Shown here: in pieces, positions 7,843 through 17,012 of the stretch | Numbering within the stretch: position 1 is the stretch's first letter | Layout of the letters: every line of letters begins with the position of its first letter | Assembly: GCF_030812855.1 (NCBI RefSeq) | Contig: NZ_JAUSTK010000001.1 | Location: 186,001 to 250,000, forward strand | Source of the DNA: Paenibacillus wynnii | Lineage (GTDB): Bacteria > Bacillota > Bacilli > Paenibacillales > Paenibacillaceae | Reading direction: 5' to 3' | Length of the DNA: 64,000 nt | Made by a program: the position numbers and the translations under genes | Notes under the pieces: generated by a model | The model's database searches: none | What the model was told of the DNA's origin: nothing | Seen by the model: only the letters and a program-made list of their open reading frames with translations

Positions 7843-9933
7843 CTATGAACGAATCTCAAACAGACGGGCAATCTTACCGCTAGGAAGGGATACCGTCAGT
7901 GCCCCTTCATCCTTGCTCCATTGCCAGTCCGTATCCGGCTTCTGAGGATAAGCGCAGCTAATGTCCGGTTCCTGTCCCTTCAGACTCTCAAGGGGCAAAG
8001 TGATAGACTTGGCATCTCCCGCAATCCGCCACACTGCCAGATAACGGCGGTTGCCGCGCTTGAGACCGAAGCTTACCCAATCCGCTTGTGAATTCGGAAG
8101 ACCGAGCGGCCAGAACGGGGTCGAATGCGGAATGTCGCTGCGGATCACTTTGTAATAATCCAAAGCCTCCTTTACCAACTCCCTGCGCCGTGGACTAAGC
8201 TCCGCCAAATGCCCGCTCTGATGTACGCGTAGCAAAAGCGCATTGATCATATTGAAAATAACCTCCTCGTCATCCCCTTCACGTAGCGGGTAAGACCATA
8301 CCGCCGACTGCTCGGGTGTAAGGGCAGCCGGCGAGGCTGCAGCAATTGCCGCATACTGCACGTAATCTTCCTGATCACTCGTGGACTGAATGCTGTGGCG
8401 GCTGAGCATCGCATAGTCCATACGCATTCCGCCACTGGAACAGTTCTCAATCACGAGGTTAGGATATCGTACAAATATACTATCGAGCCAAGCCAGATAA
8501 GCACGGTTATGCTTAAGCAATCCATCCCCAAAGCTATCCGCATCCGTCTCCGTACCGATACCCGCATTAATGTTATAATCCATTTTGATATAGCCCACGC
8601 CGTAATCTTTAACCAATCTCTTAATTACGCCGTCGGCATGTTCTATGACCTTTGGATTTCGGTAATCCAGGTGATACCGGCTTCGATCCTTAATCCTTTT
8701 TCCATGCCGCATAAAGAACCAGCTGTCATCTGTTTCCGTAAGCTTCGGACTATTGATACCCATAACCTCCAACTCCAGCCAGAGACCCGGAATCAACCCT
8801 TTTTCCCGGATATAGTCCAGTACGTACTTTATACCCTCTGGAAACCGCTCCTCTGAAGGGAGCCACTGCCCAACTCCATCCCACCATTCGCCCGGTGCGT
8901 ACCAGCCTGCATCAATACAGAAATATTCGCAGCCCACATCAGCCGCGGCATCAATTAATGGCAGCAGCTTCTCCGTTGTGGGACTTCCCCACAGACAATT
9001 CATATAATCATTGAAAATAATCCGCAGCAGCTCGTTATCCTCATTGGGACGGCGAATGGTTCTGCGATAAACAGTAAGCTGCTCGATAGCTGCTTCAAAT
9101 CCGCCCTGAACTGAGCCGACAGCCACCGGTACAGAAGTAAATTCCTCACCCGGCTCCAGTTTCTTCCACCAATGATTATCACTTTCGGTAGGTCCGCTTA
9201 TCAATAGACTCAATTGGTCGTATTGATCCGTCATTTCCCAGTGCCATGATCCATTATGTTCAATCTGCCAAAAGAGACTTGTCGCGCTTTCCTTATTGTG
9301 CAGAACCGCCATAGGGATAAGCTCAGCTGCCGACCATGAACCCGTGTTACTGCAAGCTATCCGCTTCGAACCGCGATCTGATAGATGCGACATACCCAGC
9401 TCCGGCAAACTGTAGGTCCACCATTGGATCTCACTCTGCCAACCGCTATGTGCCAACGACACCTCTATCTTATCGCTTCGGTCGCTTGATCCTTCTTTAT
9501 CAACCCCTGTGAGGGTAAATGAAGAAACGTATTCAACAGATACCGCTTCATCGCCTGCATTCTTAAGTACTGTCCAGCAGCGCATGATTCCAATCTCTTT
9601 ATAGAACTGAAAATACTGGACTGCACGAAGTCCGGTTATTCCGTCAACCAGATGTATTTCAAGCTTACGCCCCAGCTCATTTGTAGAATCCGTATAATGA
9701 TCAAAGGTCATGCGAAGTCCGGGATAAGAGGCCCGGTGTGTACGGCCGTGATATTCAGCGCGATCTTCACCCGACAGCTGCAGTTCCATTAACCGGAAGC
9801 CTGGCTTATTTTTTTCGGAGATATCTACACTTAGCGGTTCCGCACCGAAATGAAGCAGACGTACGTCTTTCTCATCCGTAATTTCTAGTACAAGATAAAG
9901 TTCATTTTCTGCTATCTCAATGATTTTACTCAT
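7843..9933 (-). CDS. alpha-galactosidase, GH36-type
   Basis: 696 aa from ATG 9933, behind AGGAGG; the upstream extension to 9969 lacks a ribosome site. There is no signal peptide, so it acts in the cytoplasm on imported galactosides. An N-terminal beta-sandwich domain (about 1-290) precedes a TIM barrel beginning NDYMNCLWGSPTTEKLL. The likely nucleophile is the Asp of YIKMDYN (about D452), with IENCSSGGMRMDY and an acid/base Asp in QSTSDQED (about D520). The last motif departs from the common WTSDNTDA of GH36, so the exact specificity may differ. It is last in a minus-strand operon after sensor kinase, regulator and binding protein. Confidence 0.85.
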   Translation of the reverse strand: MSKIIEIAENELYLVLEITDEKDVRLLHFGAEPLSVDISEKNKPGFRLMELQLSGEDRAEYHGRTHRASYPGLRMTFDHYTDSTNELGRKLEIHLVDGITGLRAVQYFQFYKEIGIMRCWTVLKNAGDEAVSVEYVSSFTLTGVDKEGSSDRSDKIEVSLAHSGWQSEIQWWTYSLPELGMSHLSDRGSKRIACSNTGSWSAAELIPMAVLHNKESATSLFWQIEHNGSWHWEMTDQYDQLSLLISGPTESDNHWWKKLEPGEEFTSVPVAVGSVQGGFEAAIEQLTVYRRTIRRPNEDNELLRIIFNDYMNCLWGSPTTEKLLPLIDAAADVGCEYFCIDAGWYAPGEWWDGVGQWLPSEERFPEGIKYVLDYIREKGLIPGLWLELEVMGINSPKLTETDDSWFFMRHGKRIKDRSRYHLDYRNPKVIEHADGVIKRLVKDYGVGYIKMDYNINAGIGTETDADSFGDGLLKHNRAYLAWLDSIFVRYPNLVIENCSSGGMRMDYAMLSRHSIQSTSDQEDYVQYAAIAAASPAALTPEQSAVWSYPLREGDDEEVIFNMINALLLRVHQSGHLAELSPRRRELVKEALDYYKVIRSDIPHSTPFWPLGLPNSQADWVSFGLKRGNRRYLAVWRIAGDAKSITLPLESLKGQEPDISCAYPQKPDTDWQWSKDEGALTVSLPSGKIARLFEIRS

Positions 9934-9997
9934 GAACAAATCCAGCCTCCTGTCCGTTCTTGAATACATGTATTTGCTTACTTATTATAAATAAGAA

Positions 9998-10041
9998 AGG
10001 GGCATCCCTCCAGTAAATGAAGCTTACTGTGGAGATACCCC
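9998..10041 (-). terminator. terminator/attenuator between binding-protein and GH36 genes
   Basis: On the minus strand GGGGTATCTCCACAGTAA pairs imperfectly with TTACTGGAGGGATGCCCC and is followed by TTTCTTATTTAT. It probably lets the binding-protein gene be expressed above GH36. Confidence 0.65.
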
Positions 10042-10057
10042 CGACCTTTACTATCGC

Positions 10058-11386
10058 TTACTGTGCAGCAGATCCAAATTGAATCCATGCTTTTTGAATT
10101 TCGGTGATCGCTTGATCTTTAGTTTTGCTGCCGCCAATATAAGCTTGCATCAATTCACCAAACTTCTGGTGGAAGGTATCCAGTGAATAGTTAACGGACA
10201 GGTCACCGGATTTTTCTGTTTTAAGAATCTCTTCCATTTGCTTAGGCATGTCCAGAGCAGGAAGTGGAGCATCTTTGATCGGCGGAATAACCTTAGCAAC
10301 AGTAGAGAACCAGTTCTTGCCGTACTCGGAAGTATACAACCAGTTGAAGAACTCAATAGTCTCTGCAGCAACAGCGGAATCCTTGTTAATGCGCAGCGCC
10401 TGATCGGCACCTGTAATGATCATGGATTGTTCCGCTTTTTCGCTGACAGGGTAGCCCATAATTCCAAGCTGGAAGTCCGGTGTAATCTTCTTAATGGCTT
10501 CTTCGTCCCAAGCGCCCTTGCCTGTCATGAATGCTGCCTTGCCGAGTGCAAAGTCGCTCACTTCAGCATTGCTGTCGCGTTCAAGCGGCTTATCAGTTCC
10601 GTATTTAACTGTGGTATCCACGAACTTGAAGAAGTTATCATTTAGTACCGGATGATCCTTGAATGTTGTTTTTCCGGCAATGAAATCAGCTACGAGTGTT
10701 TTGGCGTCAGTGCCTGCGTCTATAGCAGCTGCATCAACAAAGTGTTGGAAGATGTGTTTCCACACCCACCACTCTTTATAAGCATTGGCGAATGGCGTAA
10801 TTCCTTTAGCTTCGAGCTTTGTAATCGCATCATCCAATTGTGCAGTTGTCTTTGGAACTTCAGTAATCCCTGCATCAGCAAGAAGCTTTTTATTATACAT
10901 TAGTACAAATAGATTTCCTTTTACCGGAAGACCAAGCACTTTGCCGTCTTTTGAGCTCATGTTGGAGCGAACAGCATCCGTCATTGCAGCAGCAAGTGGC
11001 TCATTTGTAAGATCGGCACTATATTCAGCAAAAGTATCAATATCTCCGCCAGCCGTAGTTTGGAAAACATCAGGTGTGCTTCCAGCGGCAATTTTGGATT
11101 TCAAAACGGTATTGTAATCGGCTTGCATAATTTCAAGGTTGATCGTTACATTTGGTTTTACCTTCTTGTACTCAGCAATATAAGCGTTAAAAGCATCTGT
11201 GTATTCAGGAGAAGCCGTAAACATGTTAATCTTAACCTCTTTAGCAGAGCCAGCGTTTGCATTTCCGTTACCTGCACCAGTATTGCCTGCTGTATTGTTT
11301 ACGGCATTATTGTTACCGCCGCAGCCAGCAAGTAATCCGCCTACGAGCAGCAGACTTGCAGATACTGTCCATAATTTTTTAAACAT
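10058..11386 (-). CDS. sugar ABC transporter substrate-binding lipoprotein (family 1)
   Basis: 442 aa. A signal peptide with lipobox (LLVGGLLAGCGGN) and an Asn/Gly/Ala-rich linker anchor it to the outer face of the membrane. The mature part has the family-1 fold (KINMFTASPEYTDAF... VFQTTAGGDIDTFAEY... ADLTNEP). Start ATG 11386 follows AAGGGGGC. It should bind an oligosaccharide and pass it to the two permeases encoded divergently at 15.2-16.9 kb. The GH36 enzyme next to it points to an alpha-galactoside (raffinose or melibiose type), by inference. Confidence 0.9.
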   Translation of the reverse strand: MFKKLWTVSASLLLVGGLLAGCGGNNNAVNNTAGNTGAGNGNANAGSAKEVKINMFTASPEYTDAFNAYIAEYKKVKPNVTINLEIMQADYNTVLKSKIAAGSTPDVFQTTAGGDIDTFAEYSADLTNEPLAAAMTDAVRSNMSSKDGKVLGLPVKGNLFVLMYNKKLLADAGITEVPKTTAQLDDAITKLEAKGITPFANAYKEWWVWKHIFQHFVDAAAIDAGTDAKTLVADFIAGKTTFKDHPVLNDNFFKFVDTTVKYGTDKPLERDSNAEVSDFALGKAAFMTGKGAWDEEAIKKITPDFQLGIMGYPVSEKAEQSMIITGADQALRINKDSAVAAETIEFFNWLYTSEYGKNWFSTVAKVIPPIKDAPLPALDMPKQMEEILKTEKSGDLSVNYSLDTFHQKFGELMQAYIGGSKTKDQAITEIQKAWIQFGSAAQ

Positions 11387-11497
11387 GATGTTGCCCCCTT
11401 TTCCTATGCATCTTGTGGTCTTGATGTCATTCTAAAGAAAAAGAAAAAGGATAAGAATGTACATAAGTGAACTTATAAGGGTAAAAAAGTATTCTCA

Positions 11498-11510
11498 TGA
11501 AACCGTTTCA
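11498..11510. promoter_or_regulatory. perfect 13-bp palindrome upstream of the binding-protein gene
   Basis: TGAAACCGTTTCA is a perfect inverted repeat around a central C. It lies 112 nt upstream of the binding-protein start and overlaps the stop codon of the response-regulator gene. It resembles a LacI/CcpA-type operator, but the centre is one base shorter than the usual cre. Confidence 0.4.
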
Positions 11511-13151
11511 CTTTTCTCCCTCCACCAAGGCGATTCTATATTCAGTAGGTGAGCACTCGTAGTAATTCCGAAAGGCTTTACTGAAATAGTTCTTGTCCTT
11601 ATATCCCAGCATCTCGGATATATCCTGAATCTTGAGGTTTGGATCCCCAAGCAAATCCTTCGCTTTGTCCATTCTTACCTTTTGAACATACTCGTGAATG
11701 CCATAACCATATTGCCCCTTGAACAGCTTCATTAAGTACTCTCTGCTCAGGAAATACTTATCCGTAAACAGCGATATTTTAATATTCTCAAAATAGTGAT
11801 TATCAATGTAATCTTTTATATTCCCTAGTACACTGGAGCGATCCCCAGCCAGGACCTTGCTGATCTCAGCACTGTATCGGTCCAGTATCTCATTCAGCAG
11901 CTCTTCAAATTGACCAAAGGAGGCAAAATCACCTAGGATACCTAAGCCTCGAAGGCCCTTTTCTCCCTCATTCTGTAAACGTTCCAAAGGTACATTCAAT
12001 TCTGAGGCAACATCATTCAATAAAATAATGAATTCTTGTAGAGTCCGGTCTGCCTCACCGATACTGAAGCCATCTGAATCCCTCCACTTTTTAGTGAACT
12101 CGTTTAGTGTACTTTTGGCGTGATTCATATTTCCGCTCTCTAATGCAATACGAATTACAGGCATCCGGCTAGTGAGGGAGGGATTGTCTTTGGATATGAT
12201 TTTATCCGAAAGATTCGCTACTATAGATCCCTTAAGCTTCAGAAGATCAACACTATTTAACACTGTCTTCGCGGTATCATAGGACTTAGCTATATCCATA
12301 ATATCTCCGTAGGGCTGGCCCAGACCCGCAGCTACTGTAATTCCGAATAGCTCCTTCAAGGAAGAGGCTACTTTCTTCATATGATAGAGGGTTCGGTAAG
12401 CCGCATCTTCTCTATAACCGCCCTTCATCGTAAAAATGGCGATATATTCACGTTCTCCTTTAGGACTCAGGAAACTAAACGCCTGCAACTGATCGTCGCT
12501 GATCTCATTAATGACATTGGTTACTGCAAAATGAAGCAAATCGCTGTCTTCGTAGAAACGTTCTTTTCTAACCTGCTCCAGATTAAGGACTCTCAAATGA
12601 CCTGCCACAAAATAATTACCTGCAGTATCCGCACCGATTAGTGGAAGAAAAGCCTCATTGGATTGGTTCTTGAAACTTCGCTCAATGATAGAAAAGTACA
12701 TTTTTTCCTTCAGCTTCGGCAGTGACATATTAAGGGTAATATTTTTGTTAATAAATTCGCTTTCCTTCTTACGTTTAGCCTCCAATATATCTACAGCTTT
12801 CTGCAGAGCAGCATTTAGGTCTATACGATTAACCGGCTTCAACAAATAATCTACAACCTTAGAACGAATCGCCTGTCGGGTATATTCGAAATCATTGTAC
12901 CCGCTGATTACTATTGTTAAGAGATCTGGATAATCCTGTTCCACAATCTGCAAGAGTTCAGAACCGCCCAGCTCAGGCATCTTCATGTCGACAATGGCGA
13001 TATCAATTTTGTGCTGCCTAAGCATCTCCAGACCCATGTTACCGTTCGTAGCTTCCAACAGTTGTTCCACACCCAGTCCTTGCCAATCTCCCAGGATCGT
13101 AATGGCTTCACGTAAAGGTTCTTCATCATCAATGATCAAAACTTTATACAT
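11508..13151 (-). CDS. YesN-type response regulator (REC + AraC DNA-binding)
   Basis: 547 aa from ATG 13151, which has AGGAGG upstream and overlaps the kinase gene by 8 nt; the frame upstream is not needed. The receiver domain (1-120) has YKVLIIDDEEP, the phospho-acceptor Asp in AIVDMKMPE and the Lys in YLLKPVN. A long middle region (about 150-420) is typical of this family. The C-terminal AraC domain contains FSKAFRNYYECSPTEYR. Partner of the adjacent YesM-like kinase; probably activates the binding-protein/GH36 genes and the divergent permeases in response to extracellular sugar. Confidence 0.9.
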   Translation of the reverse strand: MYKVLIIDDEEPLREAITILGDWQGLGVEQLLEATNGNMGLEMLRQHKIDIAIVDMKMPELGGSELLQIVEQDYPDLLTIVISGYNDFEYTRQAIRSKVVDYLLKPVNRIDLNAALQKAVDILEAKRKKESEFINKNITLNMSLPKLKEKMYFSIIERSFKNQSNEAFLPLIGADTAGNYFVAGHLRVLNLEQVRKERFYEDSDLLHFAVTNVINEISDDQLQAFSFLSPKGEREYIAIFTMKGGYREDAAYRTLYHMKKVASSLKELFGITVAAGLGQPYGDIMDIAKSYDTAKTVLNSVDLLKLKGSIVANLSDKIISKDNPSLTSRMPVIRIALESGNMNHAKSTLNEFTKKWRDSDGFSIGEADRTLQEFIILLNDVASELNVPLERLQNEGEKGLRGLGILGDFASFGQFEELLNEILDRYSAEISKVLAGDRSSVLGNIKDYIDNHYFENIKISLFTDKYFLSREYLMKLFKGQYGYGIHEYVQKVRMDKAKDLLGDPNLKIQDISEMLGYKDKNYFSKAFRNYYECSPTEYRIALVEGEK

Positions 13152-14997
13152 GCTTAATACCTCCTCTCGGCAACAGCATGTCCATCTCTGTCCCGTTCTC
13201 ATCACTCTGTATTACTAACCCTGCTTCATCCCCATATAAAAGCTTAAGTCGGGCATTTAAGTTTTTCAGCCCGATGCTTTCATTCTCACCCTCATCCAAT
13301 TCTTCACGGTCCTCCCACTGCATCAGCAACGTATTCAGAACTTGCTCCAGCTTGCCTTCGCTAAAGCCGGGTCCATTATCAGCCACAGAAATCACAAAGA
13401 AACTTGGTGTCATGCGTGCTTTGATTGTAATTGTAATCGTAGAAGACACCTTTTCTAGCGCATGCTTTATACAATTCTCTACCAACGTTTGTATGGAGAG
13501 CTTTGGAATTTTCAGCTCCATCAGTTGATCATCCCATTCGTAAACCACCTGCATTCTTCCTCCAAAACGGGCTTTTTGCAGAGCTAAATAACGTTCAATA
13601 TGCTTTAACTCTTCTCTGGCATGGACAACGTCCTTGCCGCTTATACAATATCTCAGTGTCAACGCTAGATTATCGACCATATCTACAATGTCATCATTGT
13701 TATTCTTCAAGGCTTTGGTAGAAATGGCCTGAAGCGCATTGTATAGAAAATGAGGATTGATCTCCGCTTCCAGCGCCTTTAACACAGCGTTTTTTTCTAC
13801 AATTTTCATTTTGTAGCGCTCATTAATCAATTCGTTAGTGTTCTCTACCATTTTGTTAAAATGACGTGATAAATAGGCGATTTCATCTTTTCCCTCAACC
13901 TGGGCCGTCACATCGAAGCTCCCTGTACTGAAACGTTTCATTTGCAGCGACAGATTTTTGAGCGGTTTTGTAATTTTGTTGGAGGTGAAGCTGACAAGAA
14001 TAACCGAGACAATCAGGAAGATCAAACCGATCATATAATTCAAATTCCGTGTGGTGTTAGCTGCTTCATAGATCTCTTTGTAGGGAATCGGCTTGATGAG
14101 CTTCCAACCCTCTTTTTGACTGCTATTATAGATCACTAAATACTTCTGCTCGTCGTCCGACCATGTGAACCGACCGCTGACTTCCGTTAGCTTTTTTAAC
14201 AACCCAGCTTGTTCACTTTTCGCAAAAAACTTTGGATCATCTACATAAAAAGGCTGCTGGTCCGGACTGACGTACATCAGATGCTGCCCGCTGCTAAAAG
14301 GAATATCCTTCATAATCTCGTCCTTCACGGAGGAGTTGAAATAAAGGGATAATACGGCCTGCGGCTCTCTTGAAATAATAGAGCGAAACAATCTGTGATA
14401 GCCCATAAAGCTATTTTCCTTGTTCACAGGATAATCAATACCCGTCATCTGTTCCGATTCTTCTTTCACAAATGACTGATAAGAGCGGTTATTAGGACTT
14501 TCCAGTGCTTTCTGATACCACGTTAGATTCTCAATCGGCGGATGCTCTACAACCCGGACTGCAATATTGTAATTCTCCTTCGTTACAGAGTAGTACTTAT
14601 TTTCCTTAATGACATACAGATAAATAGCCTCCAGATCGTTACGCGAAAAGTAAAGATTCTTCAAATAATCCTGTACATACATTTTCGAAGCATAGTCTGT
14701 GGATTCGTGCAAAATAGCATAGATGATTTCGTCATATGAAATTTGCGGCAGAGATAATTGTTCAATACCGTCCAGGTAGCTCTCCAGATTACGCCCGACT
14801 AATAATAAATTGTTACTGGTACTAGCTATACTATTGTTCACAGACTCCTTCTGCAGCATCCCATATGAAATAAATGTCAGGGAAGTCACGACTAGGATAA
14901 TAATCAGGGTGAATAACAAAATAAGCTTGTTCACAAGCCTTCGTGACACGGACTCAAACAGGTTTTGTAACGGTCTAAATATCATTTTTCTAAACAT
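13144..14997 (-). CDS. YesM-type sensor histidine kinase
   Basis: 617 aa. ATG 14997 (MFRKM) is preferred: GGAGG lies 9 nt upstream of it, while it touches the ATG at 15006 directly. A first membrane helix (about 20-40) and a second (about 320-340) flank an extracellular dCache-like sensor; a HAMP domain follows. The phospho-acceptor His is in EINPHFLYNALQ and the ATPase domain has ENCIKHAL and VADNGPGFSEG. The next gene, its response regulator, starts inside the last codons. Class: carbohydrate-responsive two-component systems of Bacillales. Confidence 0.9.
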   Translation of the reverse strand: MFRKMIFRPLQNLFESVSRRLVNKLILLFTLIIILVVTSLTFISYGMLQKESVNNSIASTSNNLLLVGRNLESYLDGIEQLSLPQISYDEIIYAILHESTDYASKMYVQDYLKNLYFSRNDLEAIYLYVIKENKYYSVTKENYNIAVRVVEHPPIENLTWYQKALESPNNRSYQSFVKEESEQMTGIDYPVNKENSFMGYHRLFRSIISREPQAVLSLYFNSSVKDEIMKDIPFSSGQHLMYVSPDQQPFYVDDPKFFAKSEQAGLLKKLTEVSGRFTWSDDEQKYLVIYNSSQKEGWKLIKPIPYKEIYEAANTTRNLNYMIGLIFLIVSVILVSFTSNKITKPLKNLSLQMKRFSTGSFDVTAQVEGKDEIAYLSRHFNKMVENTNELINERYKMKIVEKNAVLKALEAEINPHFLYNALQAISTKALKNNNDDIVDMVDNLALTLRYCISGKDVVHAREELKHIERYLALQKARFGGRMQVVYEWDDQLMELKIPKLSIQTLVENCIKHALEKVSSTITITIKARMTPSFFVISVADNGPGFSEGKLEQVLNTLLMQWEDREELDEGENESIGLKNLNARLKLLYGDEAGLVIQSDENGTEMDMLLPRGGIKHV

Positions 14998-15062
14998 GCC
15001 AGTCATCCTCCCTGCATCAGATTCAGTTCACCTTTTTACCCCTATCTGTACTCTTAAATCCA

Positions 15063-15091
15063 TTTTTGAGTCTAGTGGACTGCTCTATAAT
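15063..15091 (+). promoter_or_regulatory. candidate promoter of the permease pair
   Basis: -35-like TTTTTG (15063-15068), 17-nt spacer, -10 TATAAT (15086-15091), 80 nt upstream of the first permease. The -35 is poor, as expected for an activator-dependent promoter. Confidence 0.4.
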
Positions 15092-15171
15092 ACTCAATAT
15101 AGACTAACCTGAATGACTATGAGTGGCAAGCATTACAAGACTCCTACCCCAATACAAGAAGAGGTGCAACC

Positions 15172-16062
15172 ATGTTAAAAACTCTGGGCAGAAAATGGCG
15201 TGAAAAGATGGAGTTCGGTATTTTCACTCTGCCGGTACTCATCTGTATCGCCGTAGCATTCTACATTCCTTTTGCCATGACGATTCGTTACTCCATGACC
15301 AAGTGGAACGGAATATCTAAGAATCCTGTGTTTGTTGGCTTCGATAATTTTAAGCAAATATTTATGGGCGATACCAATTTTGCAGATTCGGCTTGGTTTA
15401 CCATAAAGTATGCAGTGCTGTACATTATTCTCGTTAACATGTTAGCCATTTTGCTGGCGATCGTACTGGATATGAAGCTGAGAACAACTTCGTGGCTAAG
15501 AGCTGCTTTCTTTGTTCCCTATATTCTTAGTCTTGTGATTGTCGGTTTTATCTGGAAATTCATCTTTATGCAAGGTTTTAGCTCACTAAGTGCAAGTACA
15601 GGCTGGGGGATGTTCGATCTTAGCTGGCTCGGGACACCTGGACTGGCATTCATCTCCATCCTTGCCGTTTCGATTTGGCAATCCATCGGGTTCTACTTGG
15701 TTATATATATCGCAGGTCTGCAATCGGTACCGGAAGATCTTAAGGAAGCAGCAACCGTTGATGGCGCAGGCCCCTTCAGAAAATTTTTCAGTATCACATT
15801 GCCATTGCTCGCCCCATCGATCACCATCTCCGTGTTCATGGCGCTGACTAACTCCATTAAGGTATTTGATGTAATTCTGTCGCTGACTGGCGGTGGACCC
15901 GGAGGTACGACATACAGTGTTGCCTATGATATTTACCGGGATACCTTCCAGAACAACCTCTACGGTTACGGTACAGCTAAAGCACTTATTCTGTTCCTAG
16001 CGGTTCTGGTGGTCACCATAATTCAATTATCCATCTTTAAGAGAAGAGAGGTTGAGGCATAA
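15172..16062 (+). CDS. sugar ABC transporter permease, MalF/UgpA type
   Basis: 296 aa, six predicted membrane helices, with the ATPase-contacting EAA loop (EAATVDGAGPFRKFFSITLP) near residues 190-210 and the conserved LTGGGPGGTT after it. ATG 15172 follows AAGAGGTG. It is divergent from the sensor-kinase operon and overlaps the next permease by one base (TAATG). Together with that permease and the 10.1-11.4 kb lipoprotein it should form one importer; no ATPase gene is present here, so a shared MsmX/UgpC-type ATPase is implied. Confidence 0.9.
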   Translation: MLKTLGRKWREKMEFGIFTLPVLICIAVAFYIPFAMTIRYSMTKWNGISKNPVFVGFDNFKQIFMGDTNFADSAWFTIKYAVLYIILVNMLAILLAIVLDMKLRTTSWLRAAFFVPYILSLVIVGFIWKFIFMQGFSSLSASTGWGMFDLSWLGTPGLAFISILAVSIWQSIGFYLVIYIAGLQSVPEDLKEAATVDGAGPFRKFFSITLPLLAPSITISVFMALTNSIKVFDVILSLTGGGPGGTTYSVAYDIYRDTFQNNLYGYGTAKALILFLAVLVVTIIQLSIFKRREVEA

Positions 16063-16895
16063 TGAAAACCCAAAGTAAATCAAGTCGTATCATCATTGAA
16101 GTAGTTATGGTTATCCTCTCCCTACTATTTCTATATCCGCTGTTCCTGACGATTATTAACTCCTTCAAAAGCTTTGGCGAGGTCATGACAGATGTAATCG
16201 CTCTACCAAAGCAATTGGTGTTCAGCAACTATACTTATGTATGGCAGTTTATCAATTATCCGAAGTTGTTCATGAACAATATGGTTATCACCACTATCGG
16301 TTTGCTCGGGATCGTCTTCGTTTCTTCCATAGCTGCTTACAAACTGGCGCGGACGAAATCAAAATGGAGTGGTATTCTATATTTCCTGTGTATCATGCCG
16401 ATGCTGATTCCTTTCCAATCGATCATGTTAACCGTGCTGCAAATCTCTAAGAATATTGGTTTATCCGAAAGCACCTGGGGACTTGGAGTCTTGTATTGGG
16501 GCTTCGGAGCTCCTCTAGCCGTATTTATCTACCACGGCTTCGTAAAGGGCATTCCGATGGAAATTGATGAGAGCGCAACTATAGACGGCGCATCAGGCTT
16601 CCGCTTGTTCTTCAGCGTTATCTTCCCGTTGTTGAAATCAGTAACAACAACCATCGTCATCATCGATGTGATGTGGATCTGGAATGACTTCCTGCTTCCA
16701 CTGCTTATGGTAAACGGCTCACCGGATACGAAGACCCTCACCTTGGCTGCCTATACCTTCGTTGGGCAATATACATCGGATTGGCAATATGCCATGACGG
16801 CTATGGTTATGGCTGTACTTCCATCCATCGTAGTGTTTATCTTCCTGCAAAAATACATCGTTAAAGGTGTAGTAGCTGGTGCAGTTAAGGGCTGA
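16062..16895 (+). CDS. sugar ABC transporter permease, MalG/UgpE type
   Basis: 277 aa, six predicted membrane helices. The EAA-type loop reads DESATIDGASGFRLFFSVIFP, and the C terminus YIVKGVVAGAVKG is typical of MalG-like permeases. Its ATG overlaps the stop codon of the first permease (TAATG), so the two are co-translated. It is followed by a strong bidirectional terminator shared with the convergent gldA. Confidence 0.9.
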   Translation: MKTQSKSSRIIIEVVMVILSLLFLYPLFLTIINSFKSFGEVMTDVIALPKQLVFSNYTYVWQFINYPKLFMNNMVITTIGLLGIVFVSSIAAYKLARTKSKWSGILYFLCIMPMLIPFQSIMLTVLQISKNIGLSESTWGLGVLYWGFGAPLAVFIYHGFVKGIPMEIDESATIDGASGFRLFFSVIFPLLKSVTTTIVIIDVMWIWNDFLLPLLMVNGSPDTKTLTLAAYTFVGQYTSDWQYAMTAMVMAVLPSIVVFIFLQKYIVKGVVAGAVKG

Positions 16896-16944
16896 TGCGG
16901 TGCAGGTGTAATAGAGAGTGTTATGGGACGAGAATAACAAATAA

Positions 16945-16990
16945 AAAGAGGGTATCCTTCGGGCCAAATGGCTCGCGGGATACCCTCTTT
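16945..16990. terminator. bidirectional terminator between permease operon and gldA
   Basis: 13-bp perfect stem AAAGAGGGTATCC / GGATACCCTCTTT with a loop of about 20 nt; the A-run and T-run at its two ends serve both strands. Confidence 0.85.
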
Positions 16991-17012
16991 ACATATGAAG
17001 AAAGACAGCCAC

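Noticed and set aside
6902..7883. Two ~300-aa frames and several minus-strand frames running through the 51-bp array
   Set aside because: They exist because 51 is a multiple of three and units lack stops. Unit-to-unit changes alter amino acids freely and there is no good start or ribosome site; hairpin pairing is the better-preserved property.
13926..13937. TGAAACGTTTCA palindrome inside the sensor-kinase gene
   Set aside because: It lies within coding sequence without promoter context, and a chance match is likely.
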